Positions 39,741 through 49,169 are shown, numbered from the stretch's first letter. The stretch is DNA of 64,000 bases from G963677085 sp963677085 (GCA_963677085.2 CAXXFH010000004.1:2790001-2854000), one strand, 5' to 3'. Made by a program: numbers and translations. The notes: generated by a model from the sequence alone, not told the origin.

Positions 39741-42271
39741 GGTTCGTCTCCTTCAACGTACGCAGGCAGAGAGAAGCAGAAGGTGGTTCCCCTGGAGGCA
39801 TTGGGGGACGCTGTCAGTTCGCCCCCGTGTGCCTCGATGATCGAACGGCTGATGGGCAAGCCGAGTCCAATGCCGTCTTGTTTGGTAGAAAAGAATGGTT
39901 CGAAGAGGTGGTCGACTGTCCCATTCGCCAAGCCTTTGCCAACATCTTCCACCGCTACGGTCACGGTATGGTCGTCGGCTGTCGCGGTACGGATGGTAAC
40001 GCTCCGTGTCTTGGTGGGGACATCCTCCATGGCCTCAATAGCGTTGTATACCAAGTTAATGATGACCTGTTCGATCTGGATGCGATCCACATGGACCAAT
40101 GGCAGGTTACGAGCCAGGTCGCGCTCGAGATGGACCTCGTGGATTCGCGCCACGACCTCGAGCAAGAGACACGCCTCGTCGACCAGGGCGTTTACCTCGA
40201 CTGTCGATGACTGTGAAGCCACCCGACGCACAAAGGTTCGCAAGTGGCGCACGATTTGTCCAGCCCGATTAGCTTGATCGGCAATCTGGTCGATAGAATC
40301 CAGTACGTCGGCCTGCGACACATCGAGTATCGCACGCAGATTGTGCCGGCAGGCTTGGGCATGGTTGGCAATCGCCGCCAACGGCTGGTTGAGTTCGTGG
40401 GCTACGCCCGTGACCATTTGTCCCATCGTGTGCGTTCGCTCCACATGGGCTAGCTGATCGAGCCGCCGTCGGGCCTGTTCTTCTGCCCGGCGACGCTCGG
40501 TAATGTCGGTCGTTACGGCCACGAAGCCGGTAACCTGCCCCGACTCATCACATTTGTAGTCCCAGTCTAATCGTACTTGAATAATTGTGCCACTATTGGT
40601 GCGATGTTGCAGAAATAATGGCTCGGGCTGACGCTGCCGGGGGAGGTGCTCGCCGAAGACTTCGCGAAGCCGCTGCGAACGACCATCGGGGGCAAGCAGG
40701 TCCCAGATGCTCTTTCCTGCCAACGCGCCGCTTGGGTAGCCGTGCATGCGGTGGAAAGCGGCATTGGCAAAGGTGATATTCCCCCCCATGTCTAACTCAC
40801 ATATTCCGTGGGGAATTGTATCCACGAGAATGTGGTACTGGTGTTCCCGCCGTCGCAGTGCATCTTCGGCGATTGCCCGTTGGCCGATTTCCTGCCGCAG
40901 TTCAAAATTGGTGGCCCTCAGCAACGCCGTGCGCTGTTCGACCCGGTCTTCCAGTTCGTCGCGAGCTTCGGTCAACTGCTGTTGAATCTGTGAACGCTCG
41001 ATGGCGGCTCCAATGATAGCGGCCGCCGTGCGCATGGCTCCCACTTCGGCCTCCGACCACACGCGTTCTTGTTCACACTCGTCAAAACCCACGAGCCCCC
41101 ACCACTGTTCGCCGACGAAGATCGGGACCAGCAGGATGGATTGAATATCCTCTGTGCCAAGAAGGGTTTGGCTCTCGGCGTCGCTGAGTTTGCTGGTTTG
41201 CGTTTGAAGCACTTGGCCGTTGAGAAAGGTTGGTTTCCAGCAACTCAGCCCGTCGCGATCCCACGACAGGTTTTGCAGGTGGGTACTATTCCGCAGCGGC
41301 TCGACACCCGGCGCGGTCCACTCGTAGCGCCGACCGACAGACAACTGGCCGCTGTCGGCCGAGTGGTTCACGATGAGGTAGACACGGCTTACCCGATCGG
41401 CCTCACCGAGGTGTCGCAAAACGTCGTCGATACACTGCTTCCAGCAATCGGCCACCAGGAATTTCTCGGCGGCATAGCCGACGGCTTCCAATACTTCGTC
41501 GTGACGTTTGAGGGCTTCTTCGCCTTGCCGCCGCGGGGTGATGTCGACCCAAGCTCCGACGTGCCCCAGGAACACTTCGTCGGGAGAAAACCGAGGTTTG
41601 CCCCGGGCGAGAATCCACCGATAGGAACCGTCGTGGCGCTGCATGCGGAGATCCATTTCGTAGGGTTCCGCTTTCTGGCAAGCGTCGTGAAGCACCTGGA
41701 CGAAATTCGGCCGATCATCGCCATGGAGCCCCTCGAGCCAACCGTCCTCCTGCTCCTCGGCAAAGGTGCGTCCGCGAAAAACCAACCATTCGTAGTTGAG
41801 AAAATCGCATTTTCCTTCGGCCGTGGAGAGCACCAGCAAGACGGGAGCGTTGTCGGCCACTTGGCGGAAGCAGGCTTTGCTCTCTTTTCGGGTGAGCAGG
41901 TGACAACACTGCGCGGCTTGGCCGATGATGTGCGGCAGTTGGCCCGTATCCTTTGTGTCGACGCGATAAGAATAGGCGCCACGCTGTATGGCTTGTCGCA
42001 CAGCGTGCTCAGGCCGGTCGTCGATCAGCAGCACCACGGAACAGGGAGGCAGCGTTTCGAGAATGCTGTTGACGTCCGTCTTATGGTCAGTGCAATTCAC
42101 CAGCAGCGTGTCGCAGTGGTCGTTACGGAGCCAGGTGAGCGCGTCGTGTTGGGTGTCGGCTTCGTGGAGCACGTAACGGCCTTCGGTGGCGCTGAGCGAT
42201 TTCTCCACTGCCGCACGAAGTTGTGCGGAGAGAGCAACCAGCAAGAGCGTCAATGGCCGTTTCGTGTGCAT
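39737..42271 (-). CDS. FixL-like soluble sensor histidine kinase (REC-like, PAS, GAF, PAS)
   Basis: 844 residues from the ATG at 42271, which has GAGG about nine bases upstream. No membrane helix. Domain order: a degenerate receiver-like domain (about 1-125), a PAS/PAC pair (VADNAPVLLVLSTAEGKCDF ... DGSYRWILARG), a GAF domain (about 300-460, ILLVPIFVGEQWWGLVGFDE), a coiled coil, a second PAS (VDTIPHGICELDMGGNITFA), then the kinase core with the phosphoacceptor His in MVTGVAHELNQPLAAIANHA and an ATPase domain with NLVYNAIEAM and GLGLPISRSIIEAHGG. The HELNQPL type is shared with FixL and DctB. It is coupled to the FixJ-like gene. No heme-binding residue can be assigned safely. Confidence 0.88.
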   Translation of the reverse strand: MHTKRPLTLLLVALSAQLRAAVEKSLSATEGRYVLHEADTQHDALTWLRNDHCDTLLVNCTDHKTDVNSILETLPPCSVVLLIDDRPEHAVRQAIQRGAYSYRVDTKDTGQLPHIIGQAAQCCHLLTRKESKACFRQVADNAPVLLVLSTAEGKCDFLNYEWLVFRGRTFAEEQEDGWLEGLHGDDRPNFVQVLHDACQKAEPYEMDLRMQRHDGSYRWILARGKPRFSPDEVFLGHVGAWVDITPRRQGEEALKRHDEVLEAVGYAAEKFLVADCWKQCIDDVLRHLGEADRVSRVYLIVNHSADSGQLSVGRRYEWTAPGVEPLRNSTHLQNLSWDRDGLSCWKPTFLNGQVLQTQTSKLSDAESQTLLGTEDIQSILLVPIFVGEQWWGLVGFDECEQERVWSEAEVGAMRTAAAIIGAAIERSQIQQQLTEARDELEDRVEQRTALLRATNFELRQEIGQRAIAEDALRRREHQYHILVDTIPHGICELDMGGNITFANAAFHRMHGYPSGALAGKSIWDLLAPDGRSQRLREVFGEHLPRQRQPEPLFLQHRTNSGTIIQVRLDWDYKCDESGQVTGFVAVTTDITERRRAEEQARRRLDQLAHVERTHTMGQMVTGVAHELNQPLAAIANHAQACRHNLRAILDVSQADVLDSIDQIADQANRAGQIVRHLRTFVRRVASQSSTVEVNALVDEACLLLEVVARIHEVHLERDLARNLPLVHVDRIQIEQVIINLVYNAIEAMEDVPTKTRSVTIRTATADDHTVTVAVEDVGKGLANGTVDHLFEPFFSTKQDGIGLGLPISRSIIEAHGGELTASPNASRGTTFCFSLPAYVEGDEP

Positions 42272-43488
42272 TATGAGCATCCTCGGCGGAATGCGATTCT
42301 CTATTAACGCCTGTGTTAGAAACGGTCGGCCCGCGGAATGCAGCATCTGGAAGCCCAGGCTTACGTGGGTCGCCTTACGCTTGTGTTTGCTACACAGGCG
42401 CCGAATCGAGCATCGATGCATATCCCGCCGTGCATTCCCCGCGCGCATTTCCGGTCGCACCCTTGGAGAGGAGCGACACCCTGCGCTACCTCGTGTATAG
42501 ATTTTTTCTCGGTACCCCTACCGTTTTTACCACCCCCAAACCCCAACGGAATATCTACCACCCGGCCCTCTTTTGCGACGGTGGAGTTGGATACCTGATG
42601 GTTTCGGTGAAACCACCATCTATTCGGCCGAGCACGACCCCCGAGCGAATTTTCCCTTTTTTGCTCAGCGCATGCGAGGCACCAACTTCCCATCGCTGGG
42701 GTGTCGCTTGCTGCCAATCATGGCGGTGGTGAAAAGCTGCCCCGCGTTGTGGTTTTGCGTCCATTGGATGCCGTCGACCCCAAGAGGATCGGTGTTCCGT
42801 CGTCGAAGTGGTTGTCGCAGGGTGACGAAGCCAATGGCCGCACACCGGGCAACCCGCAAAACTCTCGCCAACGCCCACGCCATGTGTTTACCACACAACC
42901 CTTTGTGGTGGAATAGGCGCACTTCGTGGCTTGTGGTAAACCACGAATCAGAACGTTATGCCCCATGTCGTGATGATAAACAACCGACTGTTGAGTCGCC
43001 GGCCAACGGGGGCTCCCACACTACCTGACCTTGTCGTGCTAGCTTAGATTTTTTGTGAACTTTGAGGGTGGTGTGAGAAAGCCAAAATCTCACGGCGACG
43101 TGACGCAACCAAAATGTTCCCAGGCAATCCGACATTTGTTCGGTGTCCCATGGGTTGGAGAAATCATTCGTTCTCGTCGATCGCATCGAAGCGCGACTGG
43201 CGCGGATGTTACGATGGTAGATCGTAGACTGTTCGCGGCCGTACGGCCGGATTGTAGCGATTTGCGGCCAAACGCTGGCCCCACGGGCGAAGGATCTCCG
43301 AAGCGGAAGAAGGGGATTGCCAATTTATTGAGGCCTGCATAGCCAACGAGCGGAAGGCGACCAACGGGAGCCTGGATTTCCAGGCGTTCGGCTTTCCGAA
43401 GCGATCATTATTAATGCAGGTATCAATAGAAGTACCACCGCGACGAAGCTCATTCCCTCAAGTCAAACGAATAAAGGATGGTCATGCC
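42272..43488. other. 1.2-kb gap between the kinase and the UDP-sugar gene
   Basis: No gene is supported. It holds complementary blocks GTTTACCACACAA (42888-42900) and TTGTGGTAAAC, and a dispersed repeat at 43326-43384. Open frames are short, lack motifs and mostly overlap each other. Promoters of both divergent genes must be here. Confidence 0.5.
43326..43384 (+). repeat. Dispersed repeat, GGGCGACCA family, copy 2
   Basis: TATTGAGGCCTGCAT followed by AAGGCGACCAACGGGAGCC matches the copy at 1470-1540 in order and spacing. It lies about 100 bases before the UDP-glucuronate decarboxylase gene. Confidence 0.65.
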
Positions 43489-44463
43489 GTGTCGATATTG
43501 AAACGAATCCTAGTAACCGGGGGAGCCGGCTTCCTCGGGTCGCACCTTTGTGAACGACTTGTCGAGCGGGGACACGACGTTATCTGCCTGGACAATTTTT
43601 TCACTAGCCAAAAATCCAATGTCGCCCATTTACTCGGCAATTCGAACTTCGAACTGATTCGGCACGACATCACACTGCCGGTCTTTCTCGAAGTCGATGA
43701 GGTCTATAATCTCGCTTGTCCGGCTGCCCCAGGCCATTACCAGTTCAACCCCATCAAGACCATGAAGACTTCCGTCATGGGAGCGATCAACGTGTTGGGG
43801 ATGGCCAAGCGATGCCGCGCCAAAGTGCTTCAGGCTTCGACGAGCGAGATCTACGGCGATCCGGAAGTCCACCCACAACCGGAAAGTTATCGTGGTTCGG
43901 TCAACACCCTGGGTCCCCGAGCGTGTTACGACGAAGGCAAACGCGCGGCCGAAACGCTGTTTATGGACTACCACCGCCACAACGGCGTCAACGTGCGGCT
44001 CGTACGGATTTTCAATACCTACGGCCCACGGATGCATCCGTTCGATGGTCGAGTAATCTCCAATTTCATCCGCCAGGCGCTTGAGGGCGAAGACATTACC
44101 ATCTTCGGCGACGGTTCCCAAACCCGATCGTTTTGCTTCCGCGACGACCTGATCGAGGGCATCATCCGGATGATGGAAGGGCCTGACGATTTCGTCGGAC
44201 CGGTCAACCTGGGCAACCCCGGTGAATTCACTATTCGCCAACTGGCCGACTTGGTGCTGGAATTAACTGGCGCGAAGAGCAAGCTCGTGAAATGTTCTCT
44301 GCCGGCCGACGATCCCCTGCAACGCCAGCCCGACATTTCGCTTGCCCGAGAGAAGCTCGGTTGGGAACCGACCATTCCGCTCTGCGAGGGCCTTACGAAA
44401 ACGATCGAATGGTTCAAGTCGATCGACCTGCGACACTACCGACCACCGACGCCTAATTATTGA
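43489..44463 (+). CDS. UDP-glucuronate decarboxylase (UDP-xylose synthase)
   Basis: 324 residues if it starts at the GTG at 43489, which follows AAAGGA and places the Rossmann motif ILVTGGAGFLGSHLCERLV at residue 7 as in relatives; the frame is open to 43414. An extended SDR that converts UDP-glucuronate to UDP-xylose. Supporting motifs are LDNFFTSQKSNV, YNLACPAAPGHYQFNPIKTM, ASTSEIYGDPEVHPQPESY, Tyr-x3-Lys as YDEGK, RIFNTYGPRMHPFDGRV and GDGSQTRSFCFRDDL. UDP-xylose would feed surface or wall polysaccharide. trmO starts six bases after its stop, so they are probably cotranscribed. Confidence 0.9.
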   Translation: MSILKRILVTGGAGFLGSHLCERLVERGHDVICLDNFFTSQKSNVAHLLGNSNFELIRHDITLPVFLEVDEVYNLACPAAPGHYQFNPIKTMKTSVMGAINVLGMAKRCRAKVLQASTSEIYGDPEVHPQPESYRGSVNTLGPRACYDEGKRAAETLFMDYHRHNGVNVRLVRIFNTYGPRMHPFDGRVISNFIRQALEGEDITIFGDGSQTRSFCFRDDLIEGIIRMMEGPDDFVGPVNLGNPGEFTIRQLADLVLELTGAKSKLVKCSLPADDPLQRQPDISLAREKLGWEPTIPLCEGLTKTIEWFKSIDLRHYRPPTPNY

Positions 44464-44469
44464 CCTGCC

Positions 44470-44949
44470 ATGAAAATCGAGTACCACCCCATCGGCATCG
44501 TTCACACACCGTTTACCGACATCGCCGGGATGCCCATTCAACCCAGCGGGGCTCGCGGGGTTGTGGGGACGATCGACATCTTTGCGGAATTCGCCCCGGC
44601 GCTCGCCGACCTCGACGGCTTCTCGCACGTGATCCTGCTGTACCATTTCCACCAGGTGACCGAGTGCCGGCTGACCGTCACGCCCTTTCTCGACACGCAA
44701 CCCCATGGTCTGTTTTCCACTCGGGCACCAAAGCGTCCCAATCCGATCGGGCTTTCGGTGGTCAAGCTGCTTCGCATCGACGGCGTGCGACTGCACGTGG
44801 AAAACGTCGACGTGCTCGACGGTACCCCGCTGTTGGACATCAAGCCCTACGTGCCCGAGTTCGATCACCACGAGGTCGAGCGTCTCGGCTGGCTCGAACA
44901 GGCCAAGGGCCGCTCCCGCGAAAAACGATCCGACGACCGGTTTGCATGA
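44470..44949 (+). CDS. trmO: tRNA (N6-threonylcarbamoyladenosine37-N6)-methyltransferase
   Basis: 159 residues of the TsaA/TrmO family, which methylates t6A37 of threonine tRNA using SAM. Clear motifs are IGIVHTPF, DGFSHVILLYHFH, and FSTRAPKRPNPIGLSVVKLL with the following VDVLDGTPLLDIKPYVPEFD. It is the length of the core domain only, without the C-terminal extension of Escherichia coli TrmO. It follows the UDP-sugar gene by six bases. The functional link between the two is not obvious and may just be operon sharing. Confidence 0.88.
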   Translation: MKIEYHPIGIVHTPFTDIAGMPIQPSGARGVVGTIDIFAEFAPALADLDGFSHVILLYHFHQVTECRLTVTPFLDTQPHGLFSTRAPKRPNPIGLSVVKLLRIDGVRLHVENVDVLDGTPLLDIKPYVPEFDHHEVERLGWLEQAKGRSREKRSDDRFA

Positions 44950-45022
44950 TTTTTTTGGGAGCAGAGTCGAGCAAATGGGACTCTTTAGAAATAGCTCGCG
45001 AGACACTTCTTCGAGCTGACGC

Positions 45023-45541
45023 GTGGACCAAACCGACGAACAACTTGCTCTGGCTGCCATCGGGGGGGATGCTCATGCGTTCGGCATCCTCGTCGAACGC
45101 CTGCGCAGACCGCTCGTCGGATATATCACGGGCCTGACCAGATCGCGCGACGATGCCGAAGAAGTGGCGCAGGAGGCTTTCCTTGCGGCTTGGCGCAATC
45201 TCGATGGGCTGCGTGAGCCGGGGCGGATTGCCGGGTGGATCTACCGGATCGCTCGCAATCTGGCCGTCAAGAAAGCCAAAACCGTTTCGACCGTGCCGCT
45301 GGAAAACGATCCGGCGGCGCAAGCCGACCAACGCCAGGCCGATCGGATAACGGCCCTGTTGGCCGCCGTGGCTCAACTGAGTGAACCTCATCGAGAAGTT
45401 ATCTCGCGAAAACATTTTTTGGGAGCCTCCGGACAGCAAATTGCCGAACAACTGGGCATCGCTCCCGGGACGGTACGCAGCCGGCTGTCGCGGGCGTACG
45501 ACGAGTTGCGTTCGTTGCTCAACGATCAAGCCATCGACTAG
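45023..45541 (+). CDS. ECF-family RNA polymerase sigma factor
   Basis: 172 residues. Region 2 is GDAHAFGILVERLRRPLVGY with DDAEEVAQEAFLAAWRNL and GWIYRIARNLAVKKAK. Region 4 is LSEPHREVISRKHFLGASGQ and IAEQLGIAPGTVRSRLSRAY. The start is a GTG without a strong ribosome site. The gene 130 bases downstream encodes a membrane FecR-like anti-sigma candidate, so the pair likely forms a cell-surface signalling module. The promoter set is unknown. Confidence 0.9.
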   Translation: MDQTDEQLALAAIGGDAHAFGILVERLRRPLVGYITGLTRSRDDAEEVAQEAFLAAWRNLDGLREPGRIAGWIYRIARNLAVKKAKTVSTVPLENDPAAQADQRQADRITALLAAVAQLSEPHREVISRKHFLGASGQQIAEQLGIAPGTVRSRLSRAYDELRSLLNDQAID

Positions 45542-45670
45542 TGGCAGTATGACTGCAACCGAATTGGGGGATGCCGACTTGTGGACGGCCTGCTCCTGTT
45601 GGTCGCTAACATGCATGCACCGCGTGCCGTTTTGCCGTGTAAGATTCTAATCCAACTCAGGCGAAGTCCA

Positions 45671-47512
45671 ATGAACTCGCACGACGATCCTCATGCTGAT
45701 CTGAAAGAATTGTTGGACGAGGCGGCACAGTGGTGCCGCCCGCAGACGCCCGGTTGGGACGATTTGCTCGATCGGCTCCCACCGCGCTCGGGTGCGCGTT
45801 TCCCGGACGCAAGTCCTGCCGCGAGGCGGAGTTCGTTTTCCCCGCGTTGGTTGCCGCACGTCGTGGCCGCCGGCCTTTTGATCGCTGCCGGGGTTGTTTT
45901 TCTCGGACATCGTTCGCATGCGCCGAGCGTTGCCGTGGCGCCGGCGTCGGTCGCTTTGGAGCAACCGCCCGTGGTCTTGGCCGAAGGGTGCGTGGTGAAG
46001 CCGGTTGGCGAGGCCGCGTTTCGTGTGCTCGAACCCCGGCGTGTGCAGCTCGATCGCGGCGATTTGTACGTAGAGATTGACCCGGGCCAGGACGGCGCCG
46101 AGCCGTTTGTCATCGAAACGCCGGCCGGCGAGGCCCAGTCGGTCGACACGAGTTGCGTCGTGCAATCTCGTCCACTCATAGGTCGTTCACTCGCAGACGG
46201 CGAGGTCGATCGGCCCGAAGACATTCAAGAAGATTCGCTCGTGGCGAAATCGATTTCTGGTACCAAGTTTCTCACCAGGGTTCTGGTGTTGGCGGGCATG
46301 GTGCAACTGGTTACCTCGGAAATGAGCATCGAGGGCCACAGCGGTGAAGTGCTTGCCGCCGAAGCCCCACAGGCCGCGCAGCAACAATCGCAAACGCGCG
46401 GCGTAATTCCCGGGCTGTGGGCCTTGCGCCAGGACGACGTTCGCGAAGACTTGGGGCTCACCAAGGAACAAGAGAAAAAGCTCGACGAGATCGGCAAGGC
46501 CTATACGGAAACGGTGTCGAAGATCTCGGCCGGCTATCGCGACATCCAGGACATCGAACAGCGCAGAGCGAAGCGACGGCAGATCCGCGACGCGATCAGG
46601 GCTTTGCCCGAAAAGGTTCGCAAGGAAGCCGTCGCGGTGTTGACTGCTGAACAGTTGGACCAAGTACTGCGGTACCAACTGGCGCGGCGTTCACTTACCA
46701 CGTGGTGTAGCCCTCTCTATGTCGAGACGCTTTCCATTACCCCCGAGCAGAAAGCGGCGTTGCAGCGCAAATGCAAGGAGATCGACGAGCAAGGTCAACC
46801 GTGGCAAGTGAAGATGCAGCAGGCAAAGAAAGAATTCCAAACGGTACGTGAGCAGGCTGCGGCCGAAATTTTCGCGATGTTCACTCCGGAGCAACTCGAT
46901 AAGATCAAGCAGGAAACTGCGAAAACGTCGTTTATCTGGTCAGCACAACGTCCCGAGATCACCAAGCAAATCGGCCTGACCGAAGAGCAGGCGGAGAGAG
47001 TCAAGCAGATTGCTAAGGACCACTCCGAGGCTATTTCCAAGTTCTACAGGGAAATCCGCAACCTGACGGCCGAACAGCGTAAGGAAGCCTACCGGCAGGT
47101 GCAGCCCAAGATCAATCAGCTTGCCGAAAAAACCAAGCAGCAGGTCAAAGCGGTTCTCACGGCCGAACAGATCGACCAATTGCTGCTCAATCAGGCTCGT
47201 GCGACAGTTCTTTGGATGGTGAATCGTCCCGAGTTCCTCGATAAATACGGAATCGCCGGTAAGCAAAAAGAGGAAATCCAGCAACGCAGCAAGCAGATCG
47301 ACGAAAAGACCCAAACCATACAGCAAGCGATGCGCGAGATTAGTGACGAATTCCGTAAAATCCAGCAGCGGGCAACTTCGGAAGCCCTCGATCTGCTTAC
47401 CGCGGAACAAATCGAGAAGCTCAAGCGGATGGAGCTGACGCAAACGTGGCCGCGGGCGAAGGCGCAACCCCAGCAGCCGCAACCCTTGAAGGAGTCGCCG
47501 CAACCGGAGTGA
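45671..47512 (+). CDS. Membrane FecR-like anti-sigma candidate fused to four Spy/CpxP-like modules
   Basis: 613 residues from the ATG at 45671. Residues 1-60 are cytoplasmic and could hold the sigma factor, though no zinc HCC motif of the common anti-sigma type is seen. A membrane helix spans about 61-79 (LPHVVAAGLLIAAGVVFLG). Residues 100-232 look FecR-like (LAEGCVVKPV, LDRGDLYVEIDPG, FVIETPAGEAQ, GTKFLTRVLVLAGMVQLV). After a Gln-rich linker come four modules of 80-95 residues, starting near 261, 355, 434 and 527, each with a pattern like LGLTKEQEKKLDEI and later VLTAEQLDQVL, as in Spy/CpxP LTxxQ helical proteins. The periplasmic part may sense envelope state. The neighbouring sigma gene supports this. 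Confidence 0.72.
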   Translation: MNSHDDPHADLKELLDEAAQWCRPQTPGWDDLLDRLPPRSGARFPDASPAARRSSFSPRWLPHVVAAGLLIAAGVVFLGHRSHAPSVAVAPASVALEQPPVVLAEGCVVKPVGEAAFRVLEPRRVQLDRGDLYVEIDPGQDGAEPFVIETPAGEAQSVDTSCVVQSRPLIGRSLADGEVDRPEDIQEDSLVAKSISGTKFLTRVLVLAGMVQLVTSEMSIEGHSGEVLAAEAPQAAQQQSQTRGVIPGLWALRQDDVREDLGLTKEQEKKLDEIGKAYTETVSKISAGYRDIQDIEQRRAKRRQIRDAIRALPEKVRKEAVAVLTAEQLDQVLRYQLARRSLTTWCSPLYVETLSITPEQKAALQRKCKEIDEQGQPWQVKMQQAKKEFQTVREQAAAEIFAMFTPEQLDKIKQETAKTSFIWSAQRPEITKQIGLTEEQAERVKQIAKDHSEAISKFYREIRNLTAEQRKEAYRQVQPKINQLAEKTKQQVKAVLTAEQIDQLLLNQARATVLWMVNRPEFLDKYGIAGKQKEEIQQRSKQIDEKTQTIQQAMREISDEFRKIQQRATSEALDLLTAEQIEKLKRMELTQTWPRAKAQPQQPQPLKESPQPE

Positions 47513-48086
47513 ACCACACTCGGAAAACCGGGCGTTTAGCCAGGGGATGCCGTGCCTTATCGCGAGCCGGTGTCCCCTTTCTCATGCGCCAGAGCCCGTC
47601 TTCGGCGAATTCGCTGACTTCACGGTTTGGCTTTTTGTAAGCGTTCACGGGCTGGAAAAACGGTTGCACAAATCGATGGGCCTGCTGGCAAACGCGAAAA
47701 TGCGAGGCCGAAAGCTCTCGAAAAGGCGCCGAGACGCGAAGAAAAAACCCTCATCCTTTGCGTCTTTTGATGAAGCCTTGGAACCCAATAGACCGTGACA
47801 AAAGAAGACCATGGTGAAGATTGCCGCAAAAAGCACGATAAGTTACGAGAAGTGACCTGGGAGGCGTTTGCCCAAGGCACAGCATTCTCGTGCCTTTTTG
47901 TGTTTTTTCGTGGCAATAACAACCCACGACTCAAAATGCAACCGTTCTCCTTCTTCCCGTGAACGGTTTGGTTTTTTCTCGGCCCGAAATGGCTGACTTC
48001 TCGGTCGACATCTGGTAAGTTTGGGGCATCTTATTGATATTCGCATAAATAGTGAATTGGCCACGTAGCGGATTTCCCCGCAATTG

Positions 48087-48136
48087 CCGGGCTTCCGATG
48101 GTCGCCCTCCGTTCATTCAATATGCAAAGCTCAATT
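48087..48136 (-). repeat. Dispersed repeat, GGGCGACCA family, copy 3
   Basis: CCGGGCTTCCGATGGTCGCC followed by CTCCGTTCATTCAATATGCA is near-identical to the copy at 52650-52700 and the reverse complement of the cores at 1470-1540 and 43326-43384. Confidence 0.7.
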
Positions 48137-48201
48137 GGACGGCCCGAAAACAACCTACTCTTTGCCACGGTGAAAGGTGAAAACCGAGGGACGTTGCGAA
48201 G

Positions 48202-48244
48202 CACGGCCCGGTGAATCGGCAAGTAATTTGTCGGTCGATTCTTA
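48202..48244 (-). repeat. Dispersed repeat, TTGTCGGGCCGTCC family, copy 4
   Basis: GAATCGGCAAGTAATTTGTC then GGTCGATTCTTA is the reverse complement of the block at 18431-18460, with a few changes. It lies 30 bases before the next gene. Confidence 0.6.
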
Positions 48245-48275
48245 CAATCCTTCAGTCCCGAGCCAAAGCCTCGAT

Positions 48276-49124
48276 ATGGTGCGACTTACCGAACTGATTG
48301 GAGTGGAAACCGACCTGATGATGTTGGCCGCTGCCGTACGAGACTTCGTCGAAGACCTCGAATCGCCGGTCATCGGTTGCCACCATGTGACCTGTAGCGA
48401 CGAAACCGAACGGGAATGTGAAGCGGTCTGGCAAGAACACTTCGTCGATGCCCTGTTGCCCCCGTTGAAGCACGGCCATGCGAGTCCCTTTCGGACCACA
48501 AACCTGGGGGCGCGCTACGAGTGGGGCGCGGTGCGCGTGGGCGAAGAACACTTTGCGTTGGCCGCCGATGACGACACGCCCAAGCTCATGGTCGTCAAGC
48601 TCAATTCCCATGTGGCCGTGCGTTCGACGCCCGACGGTCTGCAATACGGCATGCTCGAACGCTACGGTCAAAATTCCACTTGCTGCGGCGCCTTGGCCGG
48701 CGTGCTTACCGGTTCTTTGCTGCCCGGCATCCAGCAACTCCGCGAAACGCTCAACCACGATGGCCGCAATCGCGTGGGCGTGCTGGCCAATCCGCGGCAG
48801 ATACCGCCCGAGCATCGGGCCCTGTTGGCCGCCGTGGTGAACGCTCGACTACAAAGCCGCCGCGCGGTACTTGATATTCAGGAGTGCCGGCCGGCATCGC
48901 CGACGATCTTTCTGGTGTTACCCTGCGTTACGATTAACCGTTCGGCCAACCAACGCGACACCGAATTGCTAGTCGGGCAGCACGGTGTGGATTACACGCA
49001 GCGCAAACCGATCGTCCGTTACCGTGGCCTTGGTGACGATCCTACGGCGATTACGTTGCGCCACAAGGGGGATCGACTCGTGTTGGAAGACGACTGCTGG
49101 CCCGACGGGATTGAGGCCGAGTGA
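48276..49124 (+). CDS. Conserved-looking hypothetical cytoplasmic protein
   Basis: 282 residues from the ATG at 48276 (MVRLTELIG); the frame is open to 48177, but the added residues come from a repeat. No signal peptide or membrane helix. It is acidic at the N-terminus (DFVEDLESPVIGCHHVTC), has two closely spaced Cys in YGQNSTCCGALAGVLTGSLLP, and ends with beta-rich sequence (VRYRGLGDDPTAITLRHKGD). Codon use resembles its neighbours, so it is very likely a real protein. I do not recognise a family. It is convergent with the hybrid kinase gene and shares no operon. Confidence 0.68.
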   Translation: MVRLTELIGVETDLMMLAAAVRDFVEDLESPVIGCHHVTCSDETERECEAVWQEHFVDALLPPLKHGHASPFRTTNLGARYEWGAVRVGEEHFALAADDDTPKLMVVKLNSHVAVRSTPDGLQYGMLERYGQNSTCCGALAGVLTGSLLPGIQQLRETLNHDGRNRVGVLANPRQIPPEHRALLAAVVNARLQSRRAVLDIQECRPASPTIFLVLPCVTINRSANQRDTELLVGQHGVDYTQRKPIVRYRGLGDDPTAITLRHKGDRLVLEDDCWPDGIEAE

Positions 49125-49169
49125 GAAATTCCTCGGCCCGGGCTTCTTTCGCCGTGTGTCGGGCGATGG

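Larger units (their letters stand above)
47513..48275. other. 760-base gap rich in repeat fragments
   Basis: Contains two dispersed repeats (48087-48136, 48202-48244) and simple A/T- and G/C-stuttering text such as CCTTTTTGTGTTTTTTCGTG near 47896. No gene is supported; open frames here are unlike the neighbouring proteins. Confidence 0.5.

Noticed and set aside
41069..42307. 412-codon plus-strand frame over the FixL-like kinase
   Set aside because: Antisense to PAS and GAF domains that are clearly coding; no independent evidence.
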